Shown here in pieces: positions 10,998 to 21,003 of a DNA stretch of 61,064 nt. How positions within the stretch are numbered: the stretch's first letter is position 1; each line of letters begins with the position of its first letter. The DNA lies in contig NZ_BANF01000194.1 of NCBI RefSeq assembly GCF_000964425.1, positions 1 through 61,064 of the forward strand, read 5' to 3'. A model generated the notes under the pieces. That model had not been told where the DNA came from, made no database searches, and worked only from the letters and a program-made list of their open reading frames with translations. This DNA comes from Komagataeibacter intermedius TF2. GTDB taxonomy: Bacteria > Pseudomonadota > Alphaproteobacteria > Acetobacterales > Acetobacteraceae. The position numbers and the translations under genes are program-made.

Positions 10998-12165
10998 ACC
11001 TGCGCCACTGGGGCAGCTGGGCCGCCTCGCCATCGCGCTGTTCCTGTCCTACATGGCGGTGGCGCTGCCGCTGGCGGCCATCCCGGTCTCCATCCTCCAC
11101 TGGCCGGGTTATGGCAACGGCCTTGCGGGGCTGGCGGTGGGCATTGCGTTCTTTTCCACCATCCTCAGCCGCAATCATGCCGGTGCTTTTGCCGATATAC
11201 GGGGCGGACGGCCATGCATGCGCTCGGGGCTGGCGATCTATGTCGTGGCCAGCCTGATCTGCGTGCTGGCGGGCATCGGCGGCCTGCCGCACGCCGTGCG
11301 CTACATGATCCTGATCATGGGACGGCTGCTGCTGGGGATCGGGGAAAGCCTGACCATCGTGGGCATGCTGGGCTGGGGCATCGGCCTTATGGGCCAGCAG
11401 CGCGCGGGGCGGGTCCTGGCATGGACGGGAGCCGCCATGTACGGCGCTTTCGCCGTGGGTGGCCCCGTCGGGCTTGCGATATACGAACACTGGGGGCTGG
11501 GTGTCCTCATGCTGGTATCGGCGCTGCTGCCGCTGGTGGGGCTTGCGCTGGTGCATGGGGTGCCGCCGTCACAGCCACATGCCGGGGGCAGGCCGCCGTT
11601 CTGGCGCATTCTGGGCACCATCCGCTGGCAGGGGATCGCCGTGGCGTTGCAGGGGGTGGGATTTGCCGCCCTCGGGGCGTTCCTGCCGTTACGTTTCCTG
11701 CATGCGCACTGGCCTTATGCGGGGCTGGGGCTGACGTGTTTCGGTCTGGCGTTTGTCGCCGGGCGTTTCATATGCGGGCATCTGCCTGACCGTATTGGCG
11801 GGCTGAAGGTGGCGCTGTTCTCGCTTCTGATCGAAGCCGCGGGACAATACCTGCTGTGGTGTGCGCCCACGCCACTGCTGGCGCTGGCGGGCGCGGTGCT
11901 GACCGGGGCGGGCTGTTCCATGGTCTATCCCTCGCTTGGGGTGGAGGTCGTGCGGCTGGTCGCACCCCATATGCGGGGCACGGCGCTGGGTGGGTTTGCC
12001 GCCTTCCAGGACCTGGCCTATGGCGCGACCGGGCCGCTGGCGGGACTTCTGGCGGACCATTTCGGGTACGGGATCGTCTTTCTGGTCGGCGGGCTGTGCG
12101 CCACGGGGGCGGCTGTCATCATCCTCGCCTTGCTGACTGTCCACCATGGGAAGGAGCCAGCATGA
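10987..12165 (+). CDS. MFS transporter, UPF0226 (YfcJ/YhhS) type
   Basis: Inner membrane major facilitator of 392 residues with about 12 hydrophobic segments. Resemblance to the YhhS/YfcJ group is seen in the loop 2-3 region (STILSRNHAGAFADIRGG) and in GRLLLGIGESLTIVGMLGWG near residue 110, followed by the mirrored block at about residue 150 (WTGAAMYGAFAVGGPVGLAI). That group is generally drug or sugar efflux. The start at 10987 overlaps the end of the ABM gene; the longer frame is a shadow. Its stop overlaps the next start as ATGA. The context (quinone-type monooxygenase and Tm-1-like proteins) suggests export of a small organic compound, but this is inference. Confidence 0.85.
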   Translation: MKSEPAPLGQLGRLAIALFLSYMAVALPLAAIPVSILHWPGYGNGLAGLAVGIAFFSTILSRNHAGAFADIRGGRPCMRSGLAIYVVASLICVLAGIGGLPHAVRYMILIMGRLLLGIGESLTIVGMLGWGIGLMGQQRAGRVLAWTGAAMYGAFAVGGPVGLAIYEHWGLGVLMLVSALLPLVGLALVHGVPPSQPHAGGRPPFWRILGTIRWQGIAVALQGVGFAALGAFLPLRFLHAHWPYAGLGLTCFGLAFVAGRFICGHLPDRIGGLKVALFSLLIEAAGQYLLWCAPTPLLALAGAVLTGAGCSMVYPSLGVEVVRLVAPHMRGTALGGFAAFQDLAYGATGPLAGLLADHFGYGIVFLVGGLCATGAAVIILALLTVHHGKEPA

Positions 12166-13394
12166 CGACGCATCCCGTCTATATCCTTGGCACCTGCGAT
12201 ACCAAGCACGCGGAACTGGCCTATATCCGCCAGTGCCTGCATGCGCGCGGGGTAACGGGTCTGATCGTGGATGTCAGCACACGCGGCGCGCGGACACAGG
12301 CGGATGTCAGCGCACGAACGGTCGCCGCTTTTCATCCGGATGGAGAAAGTGCCGTATTCCGTGGCGAACGTGGGCAATCCATCGCCGCCATGGCTGCCGC
12401 CCTGCGCCATTACCTGCTGGCGCGCACCGATCTGGGGGGCGTGATCGCCATTGGCGGGTCGGGCGGCACGGCACTGGTGACACCGGCGCTGCAGGCGCTG
12501 CCACTGGGGCTGCCCAAGCTGGTGGTCTCGACCGTGGCGTCCGGCAATACCGCGCCCTATGTCGGGGGATCGGATATCGCGATGCTGTATTCCGTAACTG
12601 ACATGGAAGGCCTGAACCGCCTGTCACGCGTCATATTGTGCAATGCCGCCAATGCCATGGCGGGCATGGTGCGCACGCCATGTCCCGCCGCCCCGGACCC
12701 GCGCCCGGCCATTGGCCTGACCATGTTCGGGGTGACCACGCCATGTGTCGATCATATTGTCCATGACCTGTCGCGGCAGTTTGACTGTCTTGTGTTCCAC
12801 GCCACCGGCACTGGCGGTCGGGCGATGGAACGGCTGGCGGATGATGGGGTGATACGCGGTTTCATTGATGTGACGCTGACCGAGTTCTGTGATCTGGTGG
12901 CAGGCGGCATCTTTCCGTGCGACACGGACCGCCTTGGTGCCGTCATCCGCACGCAACGCCCGTATGTGGGCAGTTGCGGCGGGCTGGACATGGTCAATTT
13001 CGGTGCACGCGCCACCGTGCCCGAACGGTATCGCGACCGCGTGTTTGTCGAACATAATCCCCAGATTACCCTTATGCGCACCAGTCCGGCGGAATGTCGC
13101 GCCATGGGCCACATGATCGGCCACCAGCTGAACCGGTGCGAAGGCGAAGTCCGGTTCCTCTACCCCGAGGGCGGTTTTTCGATACTGGACCAACCTGGCG
13201 CGCCGTTTCACGACCCGGTGGCGGATGAAGCCTTTTATGCCGCCCTGTCCGAAACACTGGACCAGACCCCGCGCCGCCGGCTGATCCGCCTGCCCCATGC
13301 AATCAACGACCCGGCATTCGCCGATGCGCTTGCGCATGAGTTTTCCCGTATCTTCATGAAGGACACAGACAATGCCCAGCATTCCCCGCAGTGA
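12162..13394 (+). CDS. Tm-1-like ATP-binding protein (UPF0261)
   Basis: 410-residue UPF0261 protein, the bacterial counterpart of the N-terminal ATP-binding half of the tomato Tm-1 virus-resistance protein. The N terminus [18 protein letters not shown] is the family hallmark, followed by a glycine-rich loop [20 protein letters not shown] near residue 95 and the [14 protein letters not shown] block near residue 125. A further conserved segment is [12 protein letters not shown] near residue 220. Function in bacteria is not established. ATG at 12162 overlaps the transporter stop; GGGAAGGAG precedes it. Its 3' end overlaps the next gene by 23 bases. Confidence 0.9.
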   Translation: MTTHPVYILGTCDTKHAELAYIRQCLHARGVTGLIVDVSTRGARTQADVSARTVAAFHPDGESAVFRGERGQSIAAMAAALRHYLLARTDLGGVIAIGGSGGTALVTPALQALPLGLPKLVVSTVASGNTAPYVGGSDIAMLYSVTDMEGLNRLSRVILCNAANAMAGMVRTPCPAAPDPRPAIGLTMFGVTTPCVDHIVHDLSRQFDCLVFHATGTGGRAMERLADDGVIRGFIDVTLTEFCDLVAGGIFPCDTDRLGAVIRTQRPYVGSCGGLDMVNFGARATVPERYRDRVFVEHNPQITLMRTSPAECRAMGHMIGHQLNRCEGEVRFLYPEGGFSILDQPGAPFHDPVADEAFYAALSETLDQTPRRRLIRLPHAINDPAFADALAHEFSRIFMKDTDNAQHSPQ

Positions 13395-14202
13395 GATCCT
13401 TGCTAAATTTCGCACCATGATCGCCGCGCGCAAACCCATTGTGGGCGGCGGCGCGGGCACCGGCCTGTCCGCCAAATGCGAGGCGGCGGGCGGGATCGAC
13501 CTGATCGTCATTTACAATTCCGGCCGCTACCGCATGGCGGGACGGGGATCGCTGGCGGGACTGCTGGCCTATGGCAACGCCAACCAGATCGTCATGGAAA
13601 TGGCGCGCGAGGTTTTGCCCGTCGTACCGCATACGCCAGTACTGGCCGGGGTAAATGGCACCGACCCGTTCGTGAATTTTGATGTGTTCCTTGATGACGT
13701 CAAACGCGTCGGTTTTTCAGGCATCCAGAACTTTCCCACAGTGGGGCTGATTGACGGCAACTTCCGCAAGAACCTTGAGGAAACCGGCATGAGCTACAGC
13801 ATGGAGGTGGATGTGGTCGCCCGCGCCACCCGGAAGGACCTGCTGACCACGCCCTATGTCTTTGACCCCGCGAACGCCGTGGACATGGCAAAGGCGGGCG
13901 CTGATGTGCTGGTCGCCCATATGGGGCTGACAACCGGCGGCGCGATTGGGGCGGAAACCGCGTTTACTCTGGATAACTGCATTGAACGGATCAATGCGAT
14001 TACCGAAGCCGCGCGCGCCGTGCGCCCCGACATCATCACCCTATGCCATGGCGGCCCGATCGCCATGCCGGCTGATGCGCAGAAAGTCCTGTCCGGCTGC
14101 CCGGACTGCCATGGCTTCTATGGTGCATCCAGCATGGAGCGCCTGCCGGTTGAAGTGGCATTGACCGAGCAGACCCGGGATTTCAAGTCGCTGACGCGCT
14201 AA
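13372..14202 (+). CDS. Phosphoenolpyruvate hydrolase-like TIM-barrel protein
   Basis: 276-residue protein of the PEP_hydrolase (PF09370-like) family, a TIM barrel. Recognisable blocks are [20 protein letters not shown] at residues 20-39, [47 protein letters not shown] and [15 protein letters not shown]. In the tomato Tm-1 protein an equivalent domain is fused C-terminal to the UPF0261 domain, so the overlap of these two genes is consistent with a two-subunit version of the same protein. The reaction is unproven. It ends the operon; a dispersed hairpin repeat follows immediately. Confidence 0.88.
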   Translation: MPSIPRSEILAKFRTMIAARKPIVGGGAGTGLSAKCEAAGGIDLIVIYNSGRYRMAGRGSLAGLLAYGNANQIVMEMAREVLPVVPHTPVLAGVNGTDPFVNFDVFLDDVKRVGFSGIQNFPTVGLIDGNFRKNLEETGMSYSMEVDVVARATRKDLLTTPYVFDPANAVDMAKAGADVLVAHMGLTTGGAIGAETAFTLDNCIERINAITEAARAVRPDIITLCHGGPIAMPADAQKVLSGCPDCHGFYGASSMERLPVEVALTEQTRDFKSLTR

Positions 14203-14215
14203 GGACGATCCGAAA

Positions 14216-14302
14216 TAAATCAAGGTCTTCGGGCGCCGCCTTTTCGACAAAGGGGGCACCCGAAGCATTCTGAAAACACTTCCCCCAAAAAACCGTCTCT
14301 GT

Positions 14303-14303
<1 letters not shown>
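14216..14303. repeat. Dispersed double-hairpin repeat, copy 1
   Basis: Begins AAGGTCTTCGGGCGCCGCC, continues with a CCTTTTCGACAAAGG core and ends CAAAAAACCGTCT-like. The order of blocks (GTCTTCG, CGCCTTTT, AAAGGGGGC, CGAAGC, TCTGAAAA, CCAAAAAACCGTCT) matches the copies at 17121-17200 and 36435-36530. This copy is the most diverged in its first stem. It fills the gap between two convergent genes and may act as a terminator. Confidence 0.55.
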
Positions 14304-14820
<517 letters not shown>

Positions 14821-14821
<1 letters not shown>

Positions 14822-15318
14822 CAGGATCCACCGCCCTGTCGTCCAACGGGATTGACGTCAAAGTGCACGACATGGCCCGTGGCGGGATCCAGATGACATG
14901 CCCATGTAAACGGAATCCAGCGCATGGGCGCTGTCGCCAGCTGATACTGCCCGCGTCCTTCAATCAGCGCCGGACTGACCACGACCTGACTGTCCGGACG
15001 GTCATCCTGCAGGAAAAAACGGTGGGGCAGCGCGCCCCTGCGGACCAGCATGGCGCGCGCGGCATCCTGACACAGGAAAGTGGTCATCTGCCATGCCATG
15101 TCCTGTCCCATGACACCGGGACGCTCCCGCGCGGAAAGTGCGTTGAGACGCCTCATGATGATCTGCTGTTCCGCAGGTGAAGGATGTGCATTTCCCGCCG
15201 CCCGTGCATCCGCGGAGATACCCGAAAAGACCGTCCCCACGCACAGCATCATGGCCACGGCGCGACACAGGCGGCTACGTGCCATGGATATGGGGAAAAC
15301 GGCGGAGCCTGTGGTCAT
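14821..15318 (-). CDS. Hypothetical exported protein
   Basis: 165 residues with an N-terminal hydrophobic segment ([21 protein letters not shown]) that reads as a signal peptide ending near residue 40. The mature part has no recognised family; visible features are one Cys in [12 protein letters not shown] and one in FTWACHLDP, and a C-terminal [17 protein letters not shown]. The start at 15318 is selected because it overlaps the CLC stop as ATGA and has AGGAAG upstream; the internal ATG at 15285 is an alternative. It lies between the CLC transporter gene and the Ala-His protein gene in a coupled three-gene unit, which suggests a related envelope function. Confidence 0.6.
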
Positions 15319-16697
15319 GGTGATGTCTTCCTGCCTGTTTGGGATGGCGCAGCGGGTGTAGGGGGCTGATACCCCGCGCGGGCCTGCCGCAGCGTCATGC
15401 CCGTAAGGTACTTTGCAGCACGCCGCTTGGGCACTCCGATCCGTTGCGCCAGATAGATCCCGGAGTGTCCCGAACAGGCATAGGCCATGAAACAGCCCAT
15501 GGCGAAATAGACAATATCCGCCGCCCCGAACAGTTCCACCCCCATAAGCGTGCAGGCCAGCGGCGTGTTGGCCGCACCGGCAAATACCGCTACGAACCCG
15601 ACCCCCGCCAGCAGGTCTACCGGCGCGTGCAGCCAGGCGGACAGCGCATTGCCCAGCCCGGCCCCGATAAAGAACAGGGGGGTGACTTCACCGCCCTTGA
15701 AACCCGCCGCCAGCACCGCGACGGTAAAGACCAGCTTCCATGCCCATGCCAGCGGATAATGCGCGGGACCAAAGAAATTGAGGATTGAAGCCCCACCATC
15801 CTCCGGCGCTGCAATTCCCAGCCCCAGGTAATCCCGCGACCCGCATATCCATACCAGCGCAATGGTCAGCACCCCGCCAATGGCTGGCCGTAACCACGGC
15901 GTGGGACAGAAGCGTCGCAGCCACGCGGCTACACGATGCACGGATTCAGCAAACAGCAGGCTGGCCAGTCCAAACGCCACGCCCGCCACCATTACCTTGG
16001 CCAGCAGAAGCATATCCGCATGGAAAAATCGTCCATCCAGCCCTGCATAGCCATGAAACCGGAGGGTATAGGGCACATGCTCGATCCCCCATGCATGACA
16101 GACCCAGTCCGCCATCGTGGCGGCAAACATGACAGGCAGCAGCGCACCATATTCAATGCGTCCCACCCGCAGGACTTCCAGCCCGAAAACCGCACCCGCC
16201 ACCGGCGTGCCGAATACGGCCGAAAAACCTGCCGCAATACCGGACATAAGCAGGACACGGACTTCATCTGGGTCGCGCAGGCGGCACAGCCGCCCGATCG
16301 CACTGGCGATACTGCCCCCCATCTGCACCGCCGTACCTTCGCGCCCGACCGATGCCCCGAACAGGTGGCTGACAACCGTCCCCGCCATGACCAGAGGCGC
16401 CATGCGCAGGGGCACGCCGCCGCCGGGTTCGTGGATCTGGTCCACGATCAGATTATTGCCCCCTTCCGTCGTGCGGCCGAACCAGTGATAGAGCAACCCG
16501 ATCGTGACACCCGCCACCGGCAGGCCATACAGCAGCCATGGATGGGCCAGCCGCGTTGCCGCCGCGTGATCCAGCAGCCACAGGAACATCGCGCAGGCAC
16601 TGCCCACGCACCCTGACAGCGCGGCAAGCAGCCCCGCCCATTTCAGCACCATACCCGCCACACGGCAGCCATCGCGCATGATTACGTCAATATTCAT
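15315..16697 (-). CDS. CLC family anion transporter, probably fluoride-type
   Basis: Inner membrane CLC antiporter of 460 residues. The gating-glutamate motif appears as [11 protein letters not shown] (near residue 120) and the first selectivity loop as EGGNNLI in place of the chloride-type GSGIP. These two variants are, to my knowledge, typical of the sycA/CLC-F group, whose studied members export fluoride. The chloride-coordinating Ser of canonical CLCs is therefore absent. A late segment [20 protein letters not shown] is normal for the family. No fluoride riboswitch was recognised upstream. It is the first gene of a coupled unit with two small exported proteins. Anion choice is inference from motif. 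Confidence 0.85.
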   Translation of the reverse strand: MNIDVIMRDGCRVAGMVLKWAGLLAALSGCVGSACAMFLWLLDHAAATRLAHPWLLYGLPVAGVTIGLLYHWFGRTTEGGNNLIVDQIHEPGGGVPLRMAPLVMAGTVVSHLFGASVGREGTAVQMGGSIASAIGRLCRLRDPDEVRVLLMSGIAAGFSAVFGTPVAGAVFGLEVLRVGRIEYGALLPVMFAATMADWVCHAWGIEHVPYTLRFHGYAGLDGRFFHADMLLLAKVMVAGVAFGLASLLFAESVHRVAAWLRRFCPTPWLRPAIGGVLTIALVWICGSRDYLGLGIAAPEDGGASILNFFGPAHYPLAWAWKLVFTVAVLAAGFKGGEVTPLFFIGAGLGNALSAWLHAPVDLLAGVGFVAVFAGAANTPLACTLMGVELFGAADIVYFAMGCFMAYACSGHSGIYLAQRIGVPKRRAAKYLTGMTLRQARAGYQPPTPAAPSQTGRKTSP

Positions 16698-17269
16698 TGA
16701 TATTCGCCAAACCCGGCATTTCTTTCATGGAACAACAGGCGGAGTGCGCCTGCACGCGGACATGATTGTACGACCCTACACGGATTCCTCCCCTTGTTGC
16801 CGCAATGGCATTGGGCAGGAATCATCAGCCCCTTACAGGGCGGTTCGACCATCATGGTCCGGCAGAATCCATTGCCGTCGGTTCTTAAAAGCGCGGATCA
16901 CGGCCATCGTCAAGCACTGGCGGGACGGACCGCCTGCAACCCCTCCATGCATCCCGGATGGGCACAGCACAGCCACGCATCCACAGACGATAGCCGGAAC
17001 AATATCACGGACAGATTTCGATGCCGAAGATGACATGATGAAAACGCGGCCCACTGTCGTGTCACGACATCGGAGCCAGCCACGCCCCTACGCATCTTCG
17101 GTTCCATGCGCGGAAAACTGGAAAAGTCCTGGCTGTCGCCTTTTCTCAAAAGGGCGACAGCTTTCGAAGCTTAAAAAAATCCTCACCAAAACCGTCTGCA
17201 ATATCTGCGGTCTGTTTCATCAGGCGGGATTGCTGAACAGGTTCTTATGGCATCACCGTGACACCTCCC
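16698..17269. other. Non-coding stretch with one dispersed repeat copy
   Basis: About 570 bases between the CLC gene and dps. It contains a 15-bp palindrome TGTCGTG-T-CACGACA at 17055-17069 and the repeat copy listed separately. Open frames here are short and show no family resemblance. Confidence 0.45.
17121..17205. repeat. Dispersed double-hairpin repeat, copy 2
   Basis: Core hairpin GCTGTCGCC-TTTTCTCAAAAG-GGCGACAGC at 17132-17161, preceded by AAAGTCCTG and followed by TTTCGAAGC, CTCACCAAAACCGTCT. The block order agrees with copies 1 and 3. It lies just downstream of dps on the minus strand and could end that transcript. Confidence 0.6.
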
Positions 17270-17812
17270 TCAGCTATTGCCGCCAAAGGCAGGGCGCGTG
17301 GCTTCGAACAGGAACCATGTCCGGCGCTCGGTCTCATCAATCCAGTTTTCCAGCAGGCTGGCGGTCGCGACGTCATTGCCTTCGTCACACACGCCATGAA
17401 CCGCACGCAGGCGTGCGGTCAGGGCAAGGTTATCCTCCCGCAGTTCCGCCAGCATATCCTCTGGCGTGACATAGCTGGCGTCATTATCGGCCACCTTTGT
17501 CAGCCGTGCGATTTCCCCAACCGAATGCAGTGTCGTTCCCCCGATCTTGCGGGCGCGTTCGGCCAATGGGTCCGTCATGGCGAACAGCTGGTCGCCCTGC
17601 TCATCCAGCAACAGGTGATAATCACGAAAATGACGGCCACTCATGTGCCAGTGGAAATTCTTGGTCTTGATATAAAGGGCAAACACATCCGCCAGGACCG
17701 CCTTCAGCCCGGCGGCGATTTCATGCACGGCAGCCTGCTTCAGGTCCGTGGGCGTGCCAAGATAGGTCCGGACATGGGCCGCACCGGCCTTTGCCATTGC
17801 ATCAGTCATCAT
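17270..17812 (-). CDS. dps: Dps-family ferritin-like DNA/iron protection protein
   Basis: Dodecameric ferritin-like protein of about 180 residues that oxidises and stores iron using hydrogen peroxide and can protect DNA. The ferroxidase motif KNFHWHMSGRHFRDYHLLLD lies around residues 50-69, with the partner residues in LDEQGDQLF just after. The helix YVTPEDMLAELREDNLAL and the C-terminal NWIDETERRTWFLFEA complete the fold. Two adjacent ATGs (17812 and 17809) are both possible behind a GGGGAG ribosome site. The short N-terminal tail has few Lys or Arg, so direct DNA binding is uncertain. Confidence 0.95.
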   Translation of the reverse strand: MMTDAMAKAGAAHVRTYLGTPTDLKQAAVHEIAAGLKAVLADVFALYIKTKNFHWHMSGRHFRDYHLLLDEQGDQLFAMTDPLAERARKIGGTTLHSVGEIARLTKVADNDASYVTPEDMLAELREDNLALTARLRAVHGVCDEGNDVATASLLENWIDETERRTWFLFEATRPAFGGNS

Positions 17813-18119
17813 CGTCTCCCCTGTTCTGTCATCTGGTCTGGCGTCTTTTCATGCCACTGCGCCCGGTCGCGGGCGCAAATGGGGTCGCATGGCCCTTAAC
17901 GCCGATTGACCGGTGGGGTTCTTGCCCGGCCGTCCGGTTACACCACGCGAATGCTTCATGCGGTTTGTTGTTGCAACTGATATTCGTTTGCAATAAGAAT
18001 AACGCACTCACGGCACGATCAGGCAGTTTCCCAACCGTCGATTTCCCAGCACCACGCCGTGAAAACTCCTGCGGCATCGTGTCCGCGCGATGCCGCACTC
18101 CTTTTTTCATGCAGGGACC
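17813..18119. other. Divergent promoter region dps / 18120 gene
   Basis: About 300 bases separating divergent genes, hence expected to hold promoters for both. No palindromic OxyR- or Fur-like site could be recognised with confidence. Confidence 0.4.
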
Positions 18120-19106
18120 ATGTCAATCATGAGTGAAACCACAGGATGCACGGCCGACTGGCACCTTGAACACTCTTCTCCCGGGATGTTTCTTCACTAT
18201 CTTGCGCCCCAGCACCTTTTCGCCCGGCAGATCAACACGCTGACGGCGCGCTTCCGTGATGTGCAGGCCCTGTGCGATGCAGGTTCATGTCCGCCCGCGC
18301 TGACACGGCTACGCAATGCGCTGGCATTCCATCTGGTCAGGATGTCGCGCTGGTGGCGGTTTGATTTCTGCCCCCGTGGCGTAACCGGGGTGCGCAATCC
18401 ACTCTTCCTGACCTATGTGAAGGCCCATGCCGAACGCTCGGCCGAGGACGACGCCCTGTTTGACCTGTTTACCATGCAGCGCCACATGCATGGCGGCGAC
18501 GGGGGACATATCCTTGTCCTGGGCCGTGATCCGGTCCCGGACCCGTCCGTTTCCATCCTGTATGGCGTGGACGGACAGCGCAATTTCCGCTTTGCCACCA
18601 GTTCGCACGGCGTGCAGCCATTATGGAATGGGCAGGCCTATCCGGATTTCGCCGCGGCATGGCTTGCCGCGCGTGGCGTACACGCCCTGATCCGCGATGA
18701 CAGCACGGACCTGCATGAATACGAAACCGCCCAGCGGGAACACGCGTGGGCCCGGTCATGGCACCACCGCCATTTCCACCGCAGCGGCAAGCTGCCGGTT
18801 ATCCGGCTGTATGCACAGGCCAATGCCCAGTTCATGAACTGCCAGTCCACCTTTGGCCGCGCGGAAATGAAAACAGTGGTGGAACGCCTGGCCTTTGATA
18901 TCGCCCGCGCCGCCTTTCAGCGCCACATGACGGTGGCCGACCTGATTGAAGACAGCGACGCGCTTTCCATCAACCTCCGTTCGGCCAATACCATCAAGCA
19001 GCGGGCGCGGGCATATGTGGCGACCTGTATCGACCCGATTGCACGACCTGAAATGGATACGCTGCTGGACCGGGTCGTATCCTACGTGCCACGCCGCTGC
19101 CCGTGA
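18120..19106 (+). CDS. Uncharacterised protein, 328 aa
   Basis: I do not recognise this family. The protein is soluble in appearance with no signal peptide or membrane segment, rich in His, Arg and aromatic residues in the middle (MQRHMHGGDGGHILVLG, then WARSWHHRHFHRSGKLPVIR). It ends with a helical part that includes a Cys-Ile-Asp-Pro turn. The ATG at 18120 follows CAGGGA; an ATG at 18129 is an alternative. It is divergent from dps and converges on the SDR gene, with a strong hairpin between. Codon use is like its neighbours, so it is probably a real conserved gene. No function is suggested. Confidence 0.7.
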   Translation: MSIMSETTGCTADWHLEHSSPGMFLHYLAPQHLFARQINTLTARFRDVQALCDAGSCPPALTRLRNALAFHLVRMSRWWRFDFCPRGVTGVRNPLFLTYVKAHAERSAEDDALFDLFTMQRHMHGGDGGHILVLGRDPVPDPSVSILYGVDGQRNFRFATSSHGVQPLWNGQAYPDFAAAWLAARGVHALIRDDSTDLHEYETAQREHAWARSWHHRHFHRSGKLPVIRLYAQANAQFMNCQSTFGRAEMKTVVERLAFDIARAAFQRHMTVADLIEDSDALSINLRSANTIKQRARAYVATCIDPIARPEMDTLLDRVVSYVPRRCP

Positions 19107-19159
19107 ACAGATGCCTGCCGCGCCCCGCCCACCATGTTGGGCAGGGACGCGGATACATG

Positions 19160-19184
19160 GGGGCCATGCGTCATGGCCCCGGTT
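19160..19184. terminator. Bidirectional terminator hairpin
   Basis: Perfect arms GGGGCCATG (19160-19168) and CATGGCCCC (19172-19180) with a 3-base loop, then GGTTTT on the plus strand. It stands between two convergent genes ending at 19106 and 19185. Confidence 0.7.
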
Positions 19185-19955
19185 TTACTGTGCAGTATAG
19201 CCGCCATCAATGACCAGCTCGCTGCCGGTCATGAACTTCGATTCATCAGATGCCAGAAAGACAATGCCATAGGCGATGTCATCAGGTTCGCCCAGATGGC
19301 CAAGGGGATGCAGGTCAACCAGACGCTGCCGGGCCGCAGCCTGATCCGGGGTTTCGGCAGTAAAGCCCTGCACCATCGGCGTCCAGATATAACCGGGATG
19401 GATGGAATTGACCCGGATCCTGTATCCCTGCCGGGCACAATGCAGGGCAGCGGATTTGGTGAACAGCCGCACGCCCCCCTTGCTGGCGTTATAGGCCGCC
19501 AGCGTGGGGTCGCCCACCAGCCCCTCGATGGAGGACAGGTTGATGATCGACCCGCCGCCATGTGGCTTCATGGCCTCTACGGCATAACGCGTGCCCAGAA
19601 AGACGCCATCCAGATTGACGGACTGCACGCGCCGCCAGTCCGCAAGGCTGGTGCTTTCGACCGAGCCTGTATAGAGGATGCCCGCGTTATTGACCGCAAT
19701 ATCCAGCCGCCCAAAACGGGCGTCAATGGCGGCCATTGCCTGTTTCCAGTCATCTTCCGCCGTGACGTTCAGCGGGACGAACAGCGCCTCGCCCCCCGCC
19801 TTTGCAATTTCGGCAACGACAGCCTGACCTTCATCTTCCTTCAGGTCGGCCACGACCACCTTTGCCCCTTCGCGTGCCAGCAGCAGGGCCGTTGCCCTGC
19901 CGATCCCCCGGGAAGCACCTGTAACCAGCGCTATTTTCCCCGATACACGTCCCAT
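19185..19955 (-). CDS. SDR family NAD(P)-dependent oxidoreductase
   Basis: Classical short-chain dehydrogenase of 256 residues. The cofactor loop TGASRGIG is at residues 12-19, NNAG near residue 90, and the catalytic Ser and YxxxK are in INLSSIEG and AAYNASKGG (about residues 140-160). An acidic residue at the end of the second strand (VVADLKED) suggests NAD rather than NADP. The overall sequence resembles (R)-specific alcohol dehydrogenases and cyclohexanol-type dehydrogenases. AGGAG stands nine bases before the ATG. It is downstream of, but probably separate from, the rml genes; substrate unknown. Confidence 0.88.
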   Translation of the reverse strand: MGRVSGKIALVTGASRGIGRATALLLAREGAKVVVADLKEDEGQAVVAEIAKAGGEALFVPLNVTAEDDWKQAMAAIDARFGRLDIAVNNAGILYTGSVESTSLADWRRVQSVNLDGVFLGTRYAVEAMKPHGGGSIINLSSIEGLVGDPTLAAYNASKGGVRLFTKSAALHCARQGYRIRVNSIHPGYIWTPMVQGFTAETPDQAAARQRLVDLHPLGHLGEPDDIAYGIVFLASDESKFMTGSELVIDGGYTAQ

Positions 19956-20082
19956 GCTTTTTGCTCCTGAATAAATAACTTCCCTTAAAATATAAGGAAA
20001 ATTTCATTCAGGGCATTGGGGGAGCGCAATACATCCACAACGTGACGACACGTTTGCGTGATACTGCGCACCCCATCGCCGG

Positions 20083-21003
20083 TCAGGCCGCGACTGCGTC
20101 CTTCTGGGGCAGTGTACTGGCGATTTTCATAAGTTCACGCCCAAGTTCGGTCTTGATCATGCGCTGTGCATAAAACTTCAGTGCTGCCGCATCGATAAAA
20201 CCACGGCGGAAGGCCACCTCATGCGGGGATCCAACCAGCAGCCCCTGACGGGACTGGATGGTCTGCACGAACTGCCCTGCCTGCATCAGGCTGTCGGGCA
20301 TGCCGGCGTCAAGCCATGCACAGCCACGCCCCAGACGCTGCACATGCAGGTCATCCTTTTGCAGGTAAATGCGGTTCAGGTCGGTAATTTCCAGTTCCCC
20401 GCGCGATGAGGGCTTCAGGGAGCGCGCATATTCCCGCACGCGACCGTCATAGAAATACAGGCCGGTCACAGCCCAGTTCGACTGTGGAGAGGTGGGTTTT
20501 TCAACAATATCCAGTGCGTGACCATCTGCCGAGAAACTGACCACGCCATAGCGTTCGGGGTCACGGACTTCATAGGCGAATACCGTAGCCCCCGTCGGGC
20601 GCGCGGCCGCTTCGCGCAGCTGCCGGCCCAGATGGTCGGCAAAAATCAGGTTATCCCCCAGTATCAGGGCACACGGCGCATCATCCAGCCAGTCATCGGC
20701 AATGACGAATGCCTGTGCGATCCCATCGGGCGAAGGCTGCTCGCGATAGGTGAAGGTCACACCCATGTCCGACCCATCCCCCAGAAGCCGCCGGAACAGT
20801 GGCAGGTCCGCAGGGGTCGATATGATCATGATATCGCGTATCCCCGCCAGCATGAGCGTGGACAGGGGATAGAAAATCATCGGCTTGTCATAAACCGGCA
20901 GCAGCTGCTTGCTGACCGCCTGCGTCATGGGATGCAGGCGCGTGCCTGATCCACCGGCCAGAAGAATGCCCTTGGGCGGTTTGGTCGTGGTCTGTGCGCT
21001 CAT
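20083..21003 (-). CDS. rmlA: Glucose-1-phosphate thymidylyltransferase RmlA
   Basis: Makes dTDP-glucose from dTTP and glucose-1-phosphate, the first step to dTDP-L-rhamnose. The nucleotide-binding start GILLAGGSGTRLHPMT (residues 13-28) with SKQLLPVYDKPMIFYPL is diagnostic. The 306-residue length is normal, with the C-terminal regulatory region present. The start overlaps the rmlB stop as ATGA. Together with rmlB here and rmlC and rmlD at 44.9-46.4 kb it gives a complete pathway, split in two by the polysaccharide genes. The rhamnose would serve as the terminal sugar of the acetan side chain. Confidence 0.95.
   Translation of the reverse strand: MSAQTTTKPPKGILLAGGSGTRLHPMTQAVSKQLLPVYDKPMIFYPLSTLMLAGIRDIMIISTPADLPLFRRLLGDGSDMGVTFTYREQPSPDGIAQAFVIADDWLDDAPCALILGDNLIFADHLGRQLREAAARPTGATVFAYEVRDPERYGVVSFSADGHALDIVEKPTSPQSNWAVTGLYFYDGRVREYARSLKPSSRGELEITDLNRIYLQKDDLHVQRLGRGCAWLDAGMPDSLMQAGQFVQTIQSRQGLLVGSPHEVAFRRGFIDAAALKFYAQRMIKTELGRELMKIASTLPQKDAVAA

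Noticed and set aside
16698-17060. Fluoride riboswitch upstream of the CLC gene
   Set aside because: The conserved crcB-motif blocks were not found on the minus strand in this interval.
17055-17069. 15-bp palindrome TGTCGTG-T-CACGACA as operator
   Set aside because: It is far from any gene start (about 360 bases from the CLC gene and downstream of dps), so no regulatory role can be argued.
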